Below, piece by piece: positions 63,685-64,000 of a stretch of 64,000 nucleotides of DNA. The stretch covers positions 248,001 through 312,000 of the forward strand of contig NZ_JANFQF010000001.1 of assembly GCF_024438035.1 (NCBI RefSeq), in the 5' to 3' direction. The DNA is from Rhodococcus tibetensis (lineage in GTDB: Bacteria; Actinomycetota; Actinomycetes; Mycobacteriales; Mycobacteriaceae). The notes below the pieces were generated by a model. The model saw nothing but the letters and a program-made list of their open reading frames with translations. It was not told the origin of the DNA and did not search any database. Both the position numbers and the translations under genes were made by a program. How positions within the stretch are numbered: position 1 is the stretch's first letter; each line of letters begins with the position of its first letter.

Positions 63685-64000
63685 TCACGCGACCTCGACG
63701 CTCGATTCGCTGGGAAGGGTGCGGAACTCGGTTCCCGTGGGGGCCATGTCGGAGTAGCGACCGTAGAAGATCCCGGTGGCCTGGTCGGTGATGATCGCCT
63801 GATGAATGGGTACGGCGACGCGCGGCGCGACGGCACGCAGGTAGTCGATTGCCTCGGAGATCTTCAGCCACGGCGCCGCGGCGGGCAGGGCCAGCACGTC
63901 GACCTTCTGTTCCGGGACGAACAGTGAGTCGCCCGGGTGCATCAGCCGCGCGGGGTTGCCGGCATCGCCGAGCAGGAACGCCGTGTTGTCGATCACGGGG
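63685..64000 (-). CDS. Metallo-beta-lactamase-fold hydrolase, C-terminal part only
   Basis: The frame is open through the window edge, so the N-terminal metal-binding region lies outside. The visible segment AFLLGDAGNPARLMHPGDSL, VDVLALPAAAPWLK and RVAVPIHQAII matches the C-terminal half of UlaG/YycJ-like MBL hydrolases. Convergent with the DUF2334 gene, four bases between stops. Confidence 0.75.
   Translation of the reverse strand, partial: PVIDNTAFLLGDAGNPARLMHPGDSLFVPEQKVDVLALPAAAPWLKISEAIDYLRAVAPRVAVPIHQAIITDQATGIFYGRYSDMAPTGTEFRTLPSESSVEVA

Overview
The window is high-GC actinobacterial chromosome. Gene content, GTG/ATG start usage with purine-rich ribosome binding sites, IdeR-type iron boxes, a SigF-class sigma factor, an MbtH protein and ThrE/SMR transporters all fit the genus Rhodococcus. 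The combination of an ornithine N-hydroxylase, an NRPS and a 2,3-dihydroxybenzoate (DHB) operon resembles the mixed catecholate-hydroxamate siderophore rhodochelin described in R. jostii. The species assignment is inference; nothing in the window fixes it.

Layout. 1-4.9 kb: the 3' end of an NRPS gene, an L-ornithine N5-monooxygenase behind an iron box, and an overlapping mbtH gene. 4.9-10 kb: a ThrE-type exporter, an NTF2-like protein, tRNA-Thr(TGT), a 5'-truncated SRPBCC gene, an HSL-type esterase and a frameshifted hydrolase. 10.3-18.1 kb: an accessory-looking locus. It holds a SigF-class sigma factor inside a cluster of micropeptide genes, two near-identical HspR-like MerR regulators, a ferritin-like protein, a decapeptide-repeat protein, a lipoprotein, an SMR exporter and two paralogous charge-poor micropeptides of about 35 residues. 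Three copies of one 32-nt upstream motif tie the first part of this locus together. 18.1-31.3 kb: a two-component system, a DUF899 protein, a CREST-type membrane protein, hydrolases, an ABC exporter, a frameshifted glycosyltransferase, an MBL/deazaflavin-type gene pair next to a LuxR regulator, and a HIT protein. 31.3-43.7 kb: two cell-envelope glycosyltransferases, purD, 3-hydroxybutyrate dehydrogenase with an MHS transporter and a divergent LysR, an aminotransferase, purB and a second HIT protein. 44.5-49.7 kb: a dhbC-dhbA-dhbE operon behind a second iron box, plus a DHA2-type MFS exporter gene broken by one base. 49.9-64 kb: purC, an S9 peptidase, a third MerR, an M20 peptidase, a TetR/MFS/old-yellow-enzyme set, a DcuS/DcuR-like pair divergent from dctA, glutathione peroxidase, a DUF2334 protein and a partial MBL hydrolase.

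How it works together. The two iron-box-marked siderophore pieces lie about 40 kb apart and probably feed one product: DHB from the dhb operon and hydroxyornithine from the monooxygenase, joined by NRPS modules that lie mostly outside the window. No isochorismatase is present, so DHB synthesis is incomplete here. Three purine genes (purD, purB, purC) are interspersed as ordinary core genes. The 10.3-18.1 kb locus is the part with no ready explanation and the best candidate for an undescribed stress or envelope system.

Three genes are each broken by exactly one base (near 9430, 26899 and 49325). All three restore to a full-length family member when that base is corrected, which leaves open base-calling error versus recent inactivation.
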